64,000 nt of DNA from Cliona cf. orientalis (GCA_963930775.1 OZ005695.1:3596001-3660000); one strand, 5' to 3'; shown: positions 1-11,056, counted from the first letter of the stretch. The notes: a model not told the origin generated them from the letters alone. Made by a program: numbers and translations.

Positions 1-343
1 CTCCAGACTGACCGAAGCCATTGTTAGGCCCCATCTCACAGTAGACGTCCACAGCTCCTGACACTCCCTGTATCCAGTAGTAGCCAGATCCATAGCTTGG
101 CCCTAGCTCAGCAATCTTTCTGCAAGAATTTGCTGCATTTTTTGAAGTTAGTGCAAAATTATTGTTCCTAGCCAGAAAATTTTGGATAGCAGATTCGATT
201 ATTTCATCACTTAGACCATTACTGCTGATTGTCAGATAAGATAGTGCTACAGTTGTGTTGCTTTCCCTGGCTGGACAAATACCGTTGGCATATGATGAGC
301 AGACCACTATGATAGCAGTGATCAGTACAACTTTGGTAGCCAT
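1..343 (-). CDS. FRDL secreted protein, N-terminal part, cut by window edge
   Basis: Reading leftwards from the ATG at 343-341, 114 codons are open to the window edge. The product starts with a hydrophobic signal peptide ending near YANG, then ICPARESNTT, a variable segment (GLSDEIIESAIQNFL), the SCRKIAELGPSYGSGYYWIQGVSG block and VYCEMGPNN. These are the family's N-terminal features, so the rest of the gene (about 215 residues) should lie to the left. A TATA box sits 88 bases upstream. Seen: open frame and motifs. Known: the SC...SGYYWI...VYCEM pattern resembles the start of fibrinogen-related domains. Inferred: an intact gene, which cannot be checked here. Confidence 0.8.
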   Translation of the reverse strand, partial: MATKVVLITAIIVVCSSYANGICPARESNTTVALSYLTISSNGLSDEIIESAIQNFLARNNNFALTSKNAANSCRKIAELGPSYGSGYYWIQGVSGAVDVYCEMGPNNGFGQSG

Positions 344-430
344 TAACAGTAACTGTTACTTGGTGAATTGCCAGTTTGTTATGTTCTCTTTGCTTGGTCC
401 AAACTTCAGCACATGATGCAAGAGTATGAC

Positions 431-436
431 TTTATA
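431..436 (-). promoter_or_regulatory. TATA box of the FRDL gene at the left edge
   Basis: On the minus strand this reads TATAAA inside ACTATAAAGTCAT, 88 bases upstream of the ATG at 343. The same word recurs at a similar distance upstream of FRDL starts at 6085, 46356 and 53347, which supports a real core promoter. Confidence 0.6.
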
Positions 437-479
437 GTCAATGGTATCTCTGTAGGCATGCATAGTTGCACCACTGATA

Positions 480-600
480 TTGTTATTTTGATGATCATGA
501 TGACCCTTCCCTTGTAGCAGCCTTACAACATATTATAATTATACCACCTGTCACGTGTGGCCAAAAGTTTGCCACCAAACATCAAGCTAGCAACAATAAT
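480..600. repeat. Dispersed repeat (CCCTTGTAGCAGCC type)
   Basis: A segment containing the CCTTGTAGCAGCC word recurs at about 41790-41900, 44745-44860 and 46545-46640, and inverted near 25095-25130. In four of the five places it lies upstream of FRDL genes or relics or beside the Cys-rich gene relics. It is probably part of old duplication units rather than an independent element. Confidence 0.5.
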
Positions 601-659
601 TATTATGTGTTAATAATATACTACAAATAATTATTGAGGTGACATGCAACAGTTATAAA

Positions 660-900
660 CCACAGGTGGGGACCAATGTTTAATACATAGGATGTGTTGC
701 CCCGGGATTTCCCATCTCTAACTCAGATTTCCTCATTCAAACGTTTTGACTCTACCATATACTTTGTATTAGTTTCCCATCCGACTACTTATTGTATAAT
801 CAGTACTAGTGATCCTGTATGAAACACTGGGGAGGGAGGGTGGGGTAAGCATTTGCACACATGACTGTAGATGTACAGAAAAAGGACCAATGCGGCAATA
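660..900. repeat. FRDL 3'-flank repeat, copy 1
   Basis: This AT-rich block, marked by GGGATTTCCCATCTCTAACTC and by a GGGAGGGAGGGTGGGGTAAGC stretch, recurs at about 8580-8890, 10840-11200 and 56180-56520. Each time it lies just 3' of an FRDL C-terminal coding block, so it marks a duplicated gene unit. No coding potential is seen. Confidence 0.6.
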
Positions 901-913
901 ACATAGCAAGGAT

Positions 914-1198
914 TTATAGACTACTCCTACTCATAGTCAATTGAACATGGAGTTCAATTTGCTCGAGGACTACATGTATGTCTTTTACAAAATGTTTACT
1001 GTTACTGCACACCCTCACCTCAATGTCTTCCTGAGTTGGTTGAGGCAGCTGCTTACAGAACCACGGTCCTCCTCTGTCACAGCACTCATTCTCCCCCTCA
1101 TACCCCTCACAATCCCAGAGAGGGTCGTCAAAGTAGTAACCTTTTTCAGCCTCTCCCTCTGCATTCATACACCATGCTTGGAGGTCTATCACACTCAA
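914..1198 (-). pseudogene. FRDL C-terminal fragment
   Basis: About 72 codons (1153 down to 938) match the family C-terminus: YYFDDPLWD, ECCDRGGPWFCKQLPQPTQ, then VRVCSN and VLEQIEL. There is no signal peptide or core, so this is a 3' fragment. The usual CAA-TGA ending reads CAATTGA, a one-base insertion that removes the stop and adds about eight unrelated codons before TAA. The upstream 45 bases match the region near 9090-9160. I call it a relic rather than a short gene because nothing upstream supplies a start or a secretion signal. Confidence 0.75.
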
Positions 1199-1247
1199 AG
1201 GAATTATCTTAACCTAGTTACGTCATCATTAATAATTAAAACTAATA

Positions 1248-1604
1248 CCGTAGACTCCCGCGATTACGCCCCCCCTTTGTGCATGCTAGGATTGGGCAAA
1301 AGTGGGGAGGGGGCTTATATGCGGGATCCTTACATTTCTGTGTGATGACCATTACCGACCGTCGAATACCACGTGCCCCGGGCGCGCGATCTCTGGGCAA
1401 AACTCGAGAAAAACAACAAAGTAAGGCTTATTGTGACACAAATAGCTAGTTTGCTAGCTGTAGCTACTGTTTTTATTGACTTATGGACTCCATTTTACAG
1501 TCAGGGGGGGGGGGGCTTATACGTGCCTATGCAGGAACTTGAGCTAAAAATGGAGGGGGGGGGGGCTTATGCGCGAGGGGGGGTGTAATCGCGGGATTCT
1601 ACAG
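1248..1604. mobile_element. MITE, CCGTAGACTC family, TA target duplication
   Basis: The ends are inverted repeats (CCGTAGACTCCCGCGATTAC at the left; the right end reversed gives CTGTAGAATCCCGCGATTAC), flanked by TA at 1246-1247 and 1605-1606. The inside holds G-runs and repeated GGGGGGCTTAT words with no transposase. The paralogous unit near 9190-9230 lacks it. The terminal bases match the elements at 40617-41037 and 54147-54690. TA duplication suggests Tc1/mariner-type mobilisation (inference). Confidence 0.7.
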
Positions 1605-1606
1605 TA

Positions 1607-2229
1607 CTTATAATAATTATAACAAACTGATACTTTCCACTCTGTACATGCACACACACATTGTACTCACAGTTGTCTTAGACTAGCTTAATTATCTTCC
1701 ATTGGTTTGAGCAAGAAGATATCAAATAGCTGATTCCTTCAGTTGGCTACCTTCGGAACACTTTAAAGCTGGAAATGAAATATCTGTATTAATTCAAGGA
1801 GCATGCAGGCCCCTAAGCAGTCAGAGTGTGGATGCGTATATGCCACGTATGAATTCTGTCAAGAGAGTGGAATAAACAGAGAATAAAAGTAATAATTATA
1901 ATGAGAACTTGGACCCCCTCTTTTTGTTCTCCAGGTCCATATATTTTGAAATATTTGGACCGCACCCCCTCCCGGCCCTTATACTTCAGAAATATATGGA
2001 CCTCCATGCATATGATCAATTATAGTAGAGACGCAGAGGGTTCAGGGACTGGGTTCCAGGTATAAGTGGTAATAGCAGGGTTTGGGTTAGTCTACAGGTA
2101 AAAAAAGGTCTTGTCAGCTACCCAATTTCTTGTGGGGATGAGCTTTTGGCTATTCGATCTCTAACCTGTTGATGAGACCTTAAATCACATAAAATTTTCA
2201 AGAGATCCGTTTTGACCTATTTGTTATAC
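1607..2229. other. Non-coding, part of a duplicated unit
   Basis: No gene is seen. Parts at 1620-1800 and 2095-2150 match 9210-9440 and 9565-9620, so this belongs to the 0.66-2.15 kb unit repeated at 8.58-9.62 kb. It includes two short TATTTGGACC-like segments around 1935-2000. Confidence 0.5.
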
Positions 2230-2700
2230 TATATACAACGAAAAATAGTTTTCAGAGCGACAATTTTCTTATAATATAGTCCGTATCATTACATGAGGGC
2301 ATGGATACACGTCTTGGAAGCGCCCGGTTGCTATGAACGCGCGGCGCGGGCGGAGAGAAAGTCCGCACTACAAGGCTCATGATTGGTCAGAACTGTAGGG
2401 CCGTGTGCACAAAGAAGAGTGGCCTTAATGCCTCGGGCCATAGCTACACCTAGAGACGCTTTTTGTCGATCGAACGATCGGCGCAAAATCGCCGCACGTT
2501 TCGAGAGGTCAGCCTGCTATGCAGGCGCTGGCGCTAGCCACAGAGCCTTGAGCGAAGCGAGAGGCAAGGTCTGTTCTTTGTCATACCTGTCAGTAGTCCG
2601 GTAGCAATGTTCGAGCAGACCGAGAACATAGCCATTGCACACTTAGTTGGAGGGGTGTGGCCTCTGCAACCGCTTCCATCTGCGCATGCGCACCGTACTA
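2230..2700. repeat. CpG-rich dispersed segment with promoter-like motifs
   Basis: From TTTTCAGAGCGACAATTTTC to about 2600 this matches 19405-19660, but that copy lacks about 125 internal bases. It is much richer in CpG than its surroundings. It contains an inverted CCAAT motif (ATTGGTCAG near 2388) and a perfect NRF-1-like palindrome TGCGCATGCGCA at 2681-2692. It could be a duplicated CpG promoter or first exon; no convincing protein is encoded. The function is inference only. Confidence 0.4.
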
Positions 2701-2790
2701 ATGTGAGCAGGTACTGTTATTAAATACATGATCATGCATGCTAGCCACATTATCCTATGATTGTGACATTAAACATACTTGTATACTGTA

Positions 2791-3254
2791 TAGTAGGAAA
2801 TTTTCGTATGGTGCTAATTTTCATATTATTTCGTATGCTCCATCCCTTATACAAAAATAAAAACTGCGAAAGTATTAACTTACAAAAGATTTTTTCCTTT
2901 TGCGCGTGATCTTTGACCTATACGCCTGCCACGGCCACACGCGGTCACCAGCGGCAGGTGCTAAATGTAAGGCTAGCTCAATGAACGATGCCTCTTTATC
3001 GGTTCTTTGCCAAGGTGTCGAAACGGAGTGACCTTTCTGATTCCAGTGAACCGCTATCAGGATCAATTACAATCAAGGAAGCCAGTCAGTGATGCTAGAG
3101 TTACTGTATACCGCACGTAAGTGCGAGCGCTACCAGCTGCGCATGCGTGCAATCTCCCACAGCAAGCATACGAAATTAAAAAAATACGAAAGTTTATTCT
3201 AAGGGTGTTTTGGCCAATCATACGAAAATTAGCACCAACAAAAATTTCCTGCTA
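2791..3254. mobile_element. MITE with GGAAATTTT...GGTGCTAATTTTC inverted ends
   Basis: The left end AGGAAATTTTCGTATGGTGC and the reversed right end AGGAAATTTTTGTTGGTGC form imperfect terminal inverted repeats of about 35 bases. Further CATACGAAAATT-type words lie in both arms. The flanks carry TA. The length is about 464 bases and no transposase is encoded. Confidence 0.6.
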
Positions 3255-4379
3255 TATAGAGTAGGGTTGGCATATTTCGGACAGCTAAGAAAAGACAGCG
3301 TTATATCACAGACAAACGAGCAGCACTAGATCGCGAGTATGCAACCACAGATAGGCCCAAACACCACCTACTAAACGAGCCCTTAACCGTAGCCCCACCT
3401 ACTTCCGTTCGTGGAGGGCGTGCGCACAAAGTACCGCTGGTTCCGGAGGTAGAGAGCGGACAGTGTCGACCATTACCGGACGAAGGTGAAAGAAAATACA
3501 TAAAAAATCGCGGCTGCGGTTATCAATATATGATACATAAATGGCATCAAATGCATCATGAACAACATCCTTCTTACATCCTGCCTTTAGATTTGAAGAT
3601 TCATCCAAAAATTGTGAAATAATATATGAATACATAAAGTAATGCATTGTCCAGAAACTACCTCTGAAAGTTCTTTACAAAAAAAATCTGGTTTATGCTT
3701 ATAATAAGGTCAAAAAATTCCGGAAAAAATTCTAAAAATTCTCCATACATTCTAGTATGCACATACCAAATGAAAAAATAATTCATCAAAAATTGATGCC
3801 GCTGTGCCATGGTAATAATATATATAAATCTTAACTACCATGAAAAAACAGCTTCTTGAAAAAAATACGAAAAAGTTGCGACTGTTTAGAGCAGTATTGT
3901 GCAGCTTCTGTGTGGATGCACACCACAAGAAATGAGATATAGGTAGTACTTACATGGCCCCTACCTCATGGCAAATGGTGAAAGATTACGTAATACCGTT
4001 GGCCGTATAAACGCAATTATGTGCGAGGCGTCCAGTAACTGCCTCCGTCCGATAATACCCTACCCTACTCTATACGGTACTTTTTTCATGCACATAAAAA
4101 TGTTTCTTTACGGTATGAAATTTGTTACATTATTCAGGGCGATCTGGTGTTTTCTTGTGTGTATTATTAATCATAATATGCATCACAATGACTTGCATGC
4201 AATGTGCATGCTCCATATGTTGGAATGTAACCATGACTGACAGTTGTCAGCAGCACAATCTGAGGAAAAGTATCCAATACTGATATCAAAAGCAGCTTAT
4301 AAAGGAAATAGATGCTCATTCAGTCCAGAGGTGAATAGCCAAAGTGCAGAATAATTATCTACAATATTATATGATAATA
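3255..4379. other. Non-coding interval
   Basis: No gene is recognised. The short ORFs lack family motifs and composition. From about 4195 onward the sequence matches 52050-52190, the 3' flank of the FRDL gene at 52.4-53.3 kb, so the right part is duplicated gene flank. Confidence 0.4.
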
Positions 4380-4930
4380 TAAGGCCAAACAAACTTAATT
4401 ACTAGTTTCTCAGGCTTTCAAATTTTAAAACCCATGCGGGAGGCGGCTTTTTATTTTATTTTTTAATGAAAACGGGCGTGGCGATAATGGCCACGCCCAT
4501 TTTCGCTAGTGCTGCACATGGTTGCTACACAAGTTAGTGCTGAAATACAAGTATTGAAGTCCAGCCAGAGAGAATATCTAGCCTAATCAAGTTTAGCTTT
4601 CTATATAGTAGAGAAAATTTTCATCAGTCGTACTAACCTTGCAAGACGACAAGATTTAGCCTGCACCAGATGACGTCATCATCTTTGAAGAAAATAGCTA
4701 GCTAGCTGCTGGCTAAATACCACTTTCACGAGTTGTGAGATGTTAACCAAACTGTCTCGAGATGCCAGAAAACAGTTAGTTTCGTGAACTCTTTACCGTG
4801 TATATTCCAATTTTTGTCTGTTAATTCGCACGTGACTGCTCACGTGAAAAATAAATAAAAAAGTCTTGCTTTCTCAAAATTTGATGCGGGCGGGCCTGAG
4901 AAACTATTAATTAACTTTGCTTGGCCTAAG
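4380..4930. mobile_element. MITE, TTAGGCCA...TTTCTCA family, member 1
   Basis: The left end TAAGGCCAAACAAACTTAAT and the reversed right end TTAGGCCAAGCAAAGTTAAT give inverted repeats of about 35 bases that finish at GTTTCTCAGGC. The paralogous flank at about 52190 has no insert between its matching words, so that is an empty site. The interior contains a GGGCGTGGCGATAATGGCCACGCCC hairpin near 4473. The element at 26822-27064 has the same type of ends. Confidence 0.65.
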
Positions 4931-5095
4931 TGGCTACACTGTCTATAGAGTAGGGGGAACTCCCGAGTATGTGTGTATAATTATTATCAAGGAATGAATT
5001 TAATTTGGAACCAAACAGTAGCATATATACATACATGTATGTGTACTATAGTTGCATACTCTGTGTGTATATTGATTTAGTATAGTGAGTAAATT

Positions 5096-6085
5096 TCATT
5101 GAATGTAGAGTTTAATTTGCTCCAGTACAACGTCTTCATCCGAATTTCCACTGTTAGTGCACACCCTCATCTCAATGTCATCCTGAGTTGGTTGAAGCAG
5201 CTGCTTACAGAACCACGGTCCTCCTCTGTCACAGCACTCATTCTCCCCCTCACACCCCTCACCATCCCAGAGAGGGTCGTCAAAGTAGTAGCGTCTCTCA
5301 ACTCTTGTCCTGCTGCCAGTTTCACAGTAGTAATCATTGCGAACAAAGTCAGGGACAACTCCCCTAAAGGTTGAATGAAGACATGGGCAGCTAGTATACT
5401 CTCCTGAATTTCTTGTGGTGACTGCTTCATCGTAAGCTGCAGCAAAGCTCCACACGTGTTGTCTTGGTGAACCATGCGTTAAGCTGATTCCATCAATGTA
5501 GGTTTCATTTATTTTGGGAGTAAATCGAGATGGACCGAAGCCATTTGTTTTGTAGTACTGGTATCCTACTACTTTGCCACAGACCTGCCTATACTTCACT
5601 CCCTGAGTACTAAATATAGTTGAAGAGCATCCTGGAGCAAGGCTTGGTTTGCGACACAGTCTCCTTCCCTCAGTGACACTGTAGACCAGCCCAGGAGGGC
5701 ACTGGGAGTGGTTGTTCCTCATGTCCACATTAGCAATTCTCATCCAGCCTCCAGACTGACCAAAACTATTGTTAGTTCCCATCTCACAGTAGACCTTCAT
5801 AGCTCCAGACACTCCCCATATCCAGTAGTAGCCAGATCCATAGCATGGCCTTAACTCTGCAATCTTGTTGCAAGAGATGGCTGGATTATCTGAAATTTCA
5901 TTTTTCAAAGGCTGAAACTTTTGGAGGACAGACTTGATTGTTTCATCACTTAGATCATTGCTGTAGATTCTCAGATTAGGTACCACTACAGTTGTGTTGC
6001 TTTCCCTGGCTGGACAAATACCGTTGGCATATGATGAGCTGCAGACTGCTATGATAGCATTAATTAGTATAACTTTGGCAATCAT
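5096..6085 (-). CDS. FRDL secreted fibrinogen-related-like protein (329 aa)
   Basis: Intact single-exon frame of 329 residues. A signal peptide covers residues 1-20 (hydrophobic, ending SSSYANG). Then come ICPARESNTT, a variable segment, SCNKIAELRPCYGSGYYWI near residues 70-90, VYCEMGTNN and GGWMRIANVDMRNNHS. The middle part has CPPGLVYSVTEGRRLCRKPS, VCGKVVGYQYY, INETYIDG and HGSPRQHVW, and the end has DYYCETGSR, YYFDDPLWDG, CCDRGGPWFCKQL, DDIEMRVCTN and VVLEQIKLY. Sequons lie at NHS and NET. The family is secreted; the role (matrix or recognition lectin) is inferred from resemblance to coral skeletal-matrix and fibrinogen-like proteins. The start is fixed by the signal peptide, and a TATA box lies about 84 bases upstream. 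The upstream region recurs at 51.2-52.0 kb. Confidence 0.85.
   Translation of the reverse strand: MIAKVILINAIIAVCSSSYANGICPARESNTTVVVPNLRIYSNDLSDETIKSVLQKFQPLKNEISDNPAISCNKIAELRPCYGSGYYWIWGVSGAMKVYCEMGTNNSFGQSGGWMRIANVDMRNNHSQCPPGLVYSVTEGRRLCRKPSLAPGCSSTIFSTQGVKYRQVCGKVVGYQYYKTNGFGPSRFTPKINETYIDGISLTHGSPRQHVWSFAAAYDEAVTTRNSGEYTSCPCLHSTFRGVVPDFVRNDYYCETGSRTRVERRYYFDDPLWDGEGCEGENECCDRGGPWFCKQLLQPTQDDIEMRVCTNSGNSDEDVVLEQIKLYIQ
6069..6074 (-). promoter_or_regulatory. Region next to FRDL start codon; no extra site called
   Basis: These bases are inside the first codons of the gene starting at 6085. They are noted only because GCAATCAT around the start is also kept at the paralogous starts 51313 and 53347, which fixes this ATG as the start of the type. 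No separate regulatory function is claimed. Confidence 0.2.
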
Positions 6086-6168
6086 TTCTTAATGTTTCAA
6101 AGTACCTATTTATTATGCACCCTTTGTTTTAGTCAAGACTGAGCATAGAACATCATTCAAAGCATCAT

Positions 6169-6174
6169 TTTATA
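6169..6174 (-). promoter_or_regulatory. TATA box of FRDL gene 5096-6085
   Basis: The minus strand reads CACTATAAAATGATGC, with TATAAA about 84 bases upstream of the ATG. The paralogous upstream region at 51399-51404 keeps it. Confidence 0.6.
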
Positions 6175-6213
6175 GTGCATGGCAATATTACATACATCAT
6201 GTATGTAATTATT

Positions 6214-6303
6214 CTCGTCCCCAGGCCACTCCCACATTCTTAATGTTACACACTGAAAAGAGTGAGTGTAATATTGAAAACTTGGGAGTGGCCTGGGGAC
6301 GAG
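6214..6303. repeat. 90-base hairpin (foldback), copy 1
   Basis: CTCGTCCCCAGGCCACTCCC at the left and its exact complement at the right form a 21-bp perfect stem. An imperfect inner stem continues through the loop-side bases (TTCTTAATGTTACACACT against AGTGAGTGTAATATTGAA). An identical arrangement at 51444-51532 lies in a duplicated block. It could be a tiny foldback element or a microRNA-like precursor. Confidence 0.6.
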
Positions 6304-8579
6304 GCTAGTGTATGCAGTGTACTACCAAGAAATCAGTGAACTCTTGTACTATACATGCTAATATTATGTTGTATAATTATTCACATTTAGATCTTAGTTA
6401 TAGCAAATAATATGGTCTGATTGGGTTACACTGATGTAACTATCCTTCATATAAAAAATTATGTAAAGCTCTGTAGAAAATCATGTAAAATTTCTTGCTC
6501 CTATGGTTAGGATTGTTGCTAGGCAGCAGTTTATGTGTCTAGCTTTTGGGCGTTGTTGCTAGGATCTAAACATGTTAGATACTGTTTAGTCAGTTTCTAC
6601 TCAGAGAGCCCTTCAGTCTTCTAAATCACATAGAAACCTCCTTAACAGTGTCTAACTATTATGTAGTACACAAAATATATCTCCTTCTGCAAGATGATAA
6701 TAATTATTATGATTGATGTTTTTCATGATACATTATATGTCCCACTTGCTTCTTGAACTGTGTAGCTAGATACCAATTGACTAGCAATAGATATTTCTAA
6801 TGACTCAATTTTGATTCCAATGTTTTGACTCCTCATTGGGGAATGGAGTTACAATGACAAACGAACACTATGCCCAACATGCCCAATATTACTACTGCGA
6901 GGTGCTCACATGGATTTCAGCACATTATTATCGCAAAGAGTAGTTTAACCACAAGAATGTACATTGCATGTGATTGCAGCAGTATCATGTGTGCCATAAA
7001 GCAGTAGTGCTGTATCAGCAGTTTATAACTGCACAGAAAGCCAAGAAGCTTCAGTGATGAGTCATTCATCTTGTTGGATCTATGGCTAACCATACTTACC
7101 CATCGAATTAAAAAGAAGCCATTGCTGTCTCTTTTGTCCACTGAAGGTTCGCCAGGGTACGAGAAAGGCAGCTGTTACCAGCAAATGATGCCAGAACTCT
7201 TGAACAAAGTGTTTTCAGCAAAAGCCACACGGTAAAAACCTAGAAAGCACCATAAGGAACCTGATGACACCTTGCTTTCAATGTATAAACAAGGTAGGCA
7301 GCAGATTTCATGGTAACAGACAGACAGACAGAATGACTACCTTGACCCAATAGGGCATAGATTAAAAACAGATGGTTAGAGCGGGATAAAATTTTTAATA
7401 ATGATGATACTGCACTGATATGCACCACCACAAGTCTAATTCCATGGACTGAGAGCATGGACCCCTCCCTGATATTGTTCTTTGTGGACATCATCATAAT
7501 TGGTCATCTTTCAGCCACACCCACCCTCAACACACATGCATGAATGCATGTGCAGTATCATCACCATTTTATCTTCATTCCCTGACGAGGACACCTGAAA
7601 TGTTGGAATCAAAAATCGGCTAGTGAGAATTGAAATATTTTTTAATGAGCCAATGCTGTTATGAGAAAAAGAGACCGGTACACATAATAATTATAGATTA
7701 TGGTAGTATGACAGTTGTAATTTCTATCTTGACCATGTCCAAATTATGATTGTAAATAGTGAGTAAACTTGTATCAGTACAAATAGAGCAGATTTTAGTA
7801 CAATGTACATTACTCCATACATATAACAAGGTACATACTACAAACATCGTCCCTTTTTCATAGCTGGGCATAAAAGGAATAAACACAGAGCAGATTTACA
7901 GGTACTGTACATACCCTACAAACATAATTTACATCCCAAATGTCCCTTTTGTCACAGCTGGTTGCATTATGGTATACATATGCTGTATATACTACGTTAC
8001 TCCATGGTACATAGCTACTGCAAATACATGTAGAATTTTACTGTGGATAATAATAGTGGTGGTGTAATGGGTACTATTCCATGTATGTACGAGCATAAAA
8101 AAAACAATAAAATTGAAGGATAAAGTAGGGATGGCAGGGTCAAAAAGTACACGAACAAGATTTGTAAGGCATAAGCATCCGCTATATTATACATCCCTTC
8201 GCTTGCTTTTCTTGATTATTATGATGTATTTATCGAGTGTGGCATGTGGGAGACATTCAGGTTGTTCCCTGGTTGTTACGATGGTTCAGGATAGTCAGTT
8301 TTGATTCAGTTGCACATTATTTTTGTACCCCCCCAAAAACCTTAAATAGTCATTAATTTTAGATAGTGTCTGTGACCAACACTCTTGTGGGTGGAGTGGA
8401 TGCTCCTAGTGTAGTAAAAAAATATGTACAGTATTTAAAACCTAGGTAAATAACATAACTACACATGCACATGAAGTGAGAGCACTGGTATAATAATAAT
8501 AATTATTATTATTATTATTATAGATTGGGTGCAAATGAACCCACATCCTGGTAATGCCATTGTAGCAATATAATATTTA
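6304..8579. other. Non-coding interval with duplicated and dispersed blocks
   Basis: Bases to about 6735 match 51533-51975 nearly perfectly. Bases 7790-8110 belong to a dispersed repeat (CATCGTCCCTTTTTCATAGC type) also seen at 10150-10500, 53995-54140 and 55760-55930. Between these, 6740-7790 shows no gene I recognise. Confidence 0.45.
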
Positions 8580-9180
8580 TTGTAGTATTGACTGGTGAGG
8601 TGCCAGTGTTTCATACAGAGGATGGGGTGCCCTGGGATTTCCCATCCCTAACTCAGATTTCACCCCTCAAGCTTTTCTGACTCTACTATATACGTACTTT
8701 GTACTAGTTTCCCACCCCAATGGCATCAGATCCTCCATTTGCTTGTCGTATAATCAGTGATTCTGTATTATATGAAACACTGGGGAGGGAGGGTGGGGTA
8801 AGCATTAGCACACATGACGGATGTGCAGAAAAAGCCAATGCAGCAAAAGCATAGCAAGGACTTGCATGTATAAACTCCTATCTAATAGTCATTGAACATA
8901 GAGTTCAATTTGCTTAAGGACTACCTCTTCTGTTTAGCCTCATTAACCCTCGCCGCAAAGCGTAGGCGGAGGGTTACTGCAATCGTTTGGTGATTTTTTC
9001 TGCTGCAGTGCATACCAGGACTTTTCTTAGCATTTGATAACATGCACACAATACAAAAACACGATGTTCTCTCTGATATGGAACTGGCACCAAGCTCTCC
9101 CTCTGCATTTATATACCGAGCTTTGAGATGAATGTGTATCTCACTTGAAGGAACTATCATACTTTGCCAAGATATTGCTA
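8580..9180. repeat. FRDL 3'-flank repeat, copy 2, with C-terminal stub
   Basis: This matches 660-1200. Only about 45 bases of FRDL C-terminal coding (8893-8940, minus strand) remain. They are followed by an unrelated insert starting AACCCTCGCCGC, a word also found at 47091. After the insert the match resumes at CTCTCCCTCTGCATT (about 9095). The gene is therefore destroyed here. Confidence 0.55.
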
Positions 9181-9624
9181 GTCATATCTTCATAATAATA
9201 CTTAAATTGTAACAATTAAGGTAGTACTTTCTACTCTGTATACGCTCACACACATTGTACTCACAATTATTGGACTAGCTTACCTTCCATTGGCTGTTGG
9301 GTCTTCTTTTTTAAGCAAATACAAATGACAGAGTGAGAAGATATCAAATAATCGATCGCTTCAGTTGGCGACCTTTAGAACACTTTAAAGCTGGAAATGG
9401 AATTCTGTATTACTCCAAGGAGCCTGCAGGCCCCCAAGCAGTCAGCGAGTGAAAGTATGTGCCACATTCGAATTCTCTAAGAGAGTAGGATAAATAAAAA
9501 ATAGGTCCCCTGGTCGTTCATGTAAGTCAGAGGATGGATAGCTTCAGAAAATTCCGTTGTTGCTTTAGGGTGTAAAAAGTATCGTCAGCTCCCCAATTTC
9601 TTGTGAAGCGATTTTATTCTATAA

Positions 9625-9790
9625 TATTTCTAATTGCCTGTTTGTTATGCACTCTTCGTTTTGGTCAAGACTGAGCATAGCACATCGTGCAAGGCATGAC
9701 TTTATAGTGTGAGGCAATGATATTTATGTCATGTACATGTATGTAGTACATAATATACTACCAAGAAATCAGTACATACATAGTTTAGGG
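9625..9790 (-). pseudogene. Orphan FRDL promoter and 5' leader relic
   Basis: This matches the upstream region of the FRDL gene starting at 53347 (TGCCTGTTTGTTATGCACTC, then CAAGGCATGACTTTATAGTG). It includes the minus-strand TATA box at 9701-9706. No FRDL coding follows; instead it joins sequence like 2095-2150. It is a promoter left behind by rearrangement. Confidence 0.55.
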
Positions 9791-10840
9791 CAAGCCCCGA
9801 ATACACAAGAAACAAGAAGCAGTGTATATTTGATTTATGCGTGATCTTGCAGAGCAACCCAACCACTCAATGCACTTGCTCAAACACCACATGTTAGACC
9901 ACCTGCTGTGAGTGACTGATAAAGGTTGTCGTCGAATCATTTGAGTGCTAGGTATGAATCACAGCTGAAGGCTATACATCGTGGAGCATGCTATTGGGTA
10001 ATATTTAACCAGATTCACTTATTCACCTCAAGTTGGAGCTATGGCAGCTAGTGGTAAATCATTAATTTTGAAAGCTCACAATGGCATATTCAGTGGCATG
10101 GTAGCTAAGTCCAGAGTAACCATGCCATAAATGACTACCGTTCTCCGGAAGAGCAGATTTTAGTACAATATACATTACTCCATACATATAACAAGGTACA
10201 TACTACAAGCATCGTCCCTTTTTCATAGCTGGGCATAAAAGGAATAAACACAGAGCAGATTTACAGGTACTGTACAATTATCCATTTACATTCAACAAGG
10301 TACATACTATTAACATAATTTACATCCCAAATGGTCCCTTTTGTCACAGCTGGTCACGTTATGGTATACACGTGTTGTATATCGTTACTCTATACATAAT
10401 ATAGTAAGGTACAATGTACGTAGCTACTGCAAATAGAATTTTACTGCAGATAATAATAGTGGTGGTGTATTGGGTATATACTATTCCATATAGACAGTCT
10501 CTCTGTATATGCATTCATACTGGTATAGCTACTGTACTGACTGTTGTAGCTACATAGCTACATGCATGTAAATCATGATACACCAACCAGACATAATATG
10601 AAAATCAGTTTCAACTGTTAGGCATGCAAGAATGTGAATCTATGTCTACCTGATCAAACATCTTAAATAGTCCTTTAGCTAGTGGGCATGATAGACGTTC
10701 TTGTGGGTGGAGTGGACACTCGTAGTGTAATAAAAATGCATGCAGTATTTACAACCTAGGTTAACAACAAAACTACACATGCACATGGAGTGAGTGCTAT
10801 AATTATTATTAATATTATGCAATTGAACCCTCATCCTGGT
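9791..10840. other. Non-coding interval containing dispersed repeat
   Basis: Bases 9790-10140 show nothing recognisable. Bases 10140-10760 match 55760-56170 and, less well, 7790-8110. The site near 10390 (CTATACATAATATAG) is the empty version of the MITE insertion at 54147-54690. Confidence 0.5.
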
Positions 10841-11027
10841 GACGCCATTGTAGCAATATAATAATATTATTGTAATATCGACAGGTGGGGGGCCAGTATT
10901 TTATAGAGGATGGGGTGCCCTGGGATTTCCCATTTCTAACTCCGATATCCCCCTCAACCTTTTCTGACTCTACCGTATACTCCATCTACTTATTGTATAA
11001 TCAGTGATTCTGTATATTGTATTGGTC

Positions 11028-11056
11028 CCCTAACCCTAACCCTAACCCCATCCCCA
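11028..11056. repeat. Short interstitial telomere-like repeat
   Basis: The sequence has three consecutive CCCTAA units followed by degenerate C-rich units. The 56.2-56.5 kb paralogue lacks this stretch. It is too short to be a telomere and may be a repair scar or simple repeat. Confidence 0.5.

Noticed and set aside
5099..5374. Long plus-strand ORFs opposite every FRDL C-terminus (such as 5099-5374, 11214-11546, 15309-15590, 29156-29533)
   Set aside because: They are antisense shadows of the conserved minus-strand coding sequence, recur in every copy for that reason, and have no start context or independent conservation.
7240..7497. 85-codon minus-strand ORF
   Set aside because: No motif, simple-sequence content (GACA repeats) and no paralogue; taken as chance.
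11028..11056. A chromosome end
   Set aside because: Only three CCCTAA units, with normal gene-bearing sequence on both sides.
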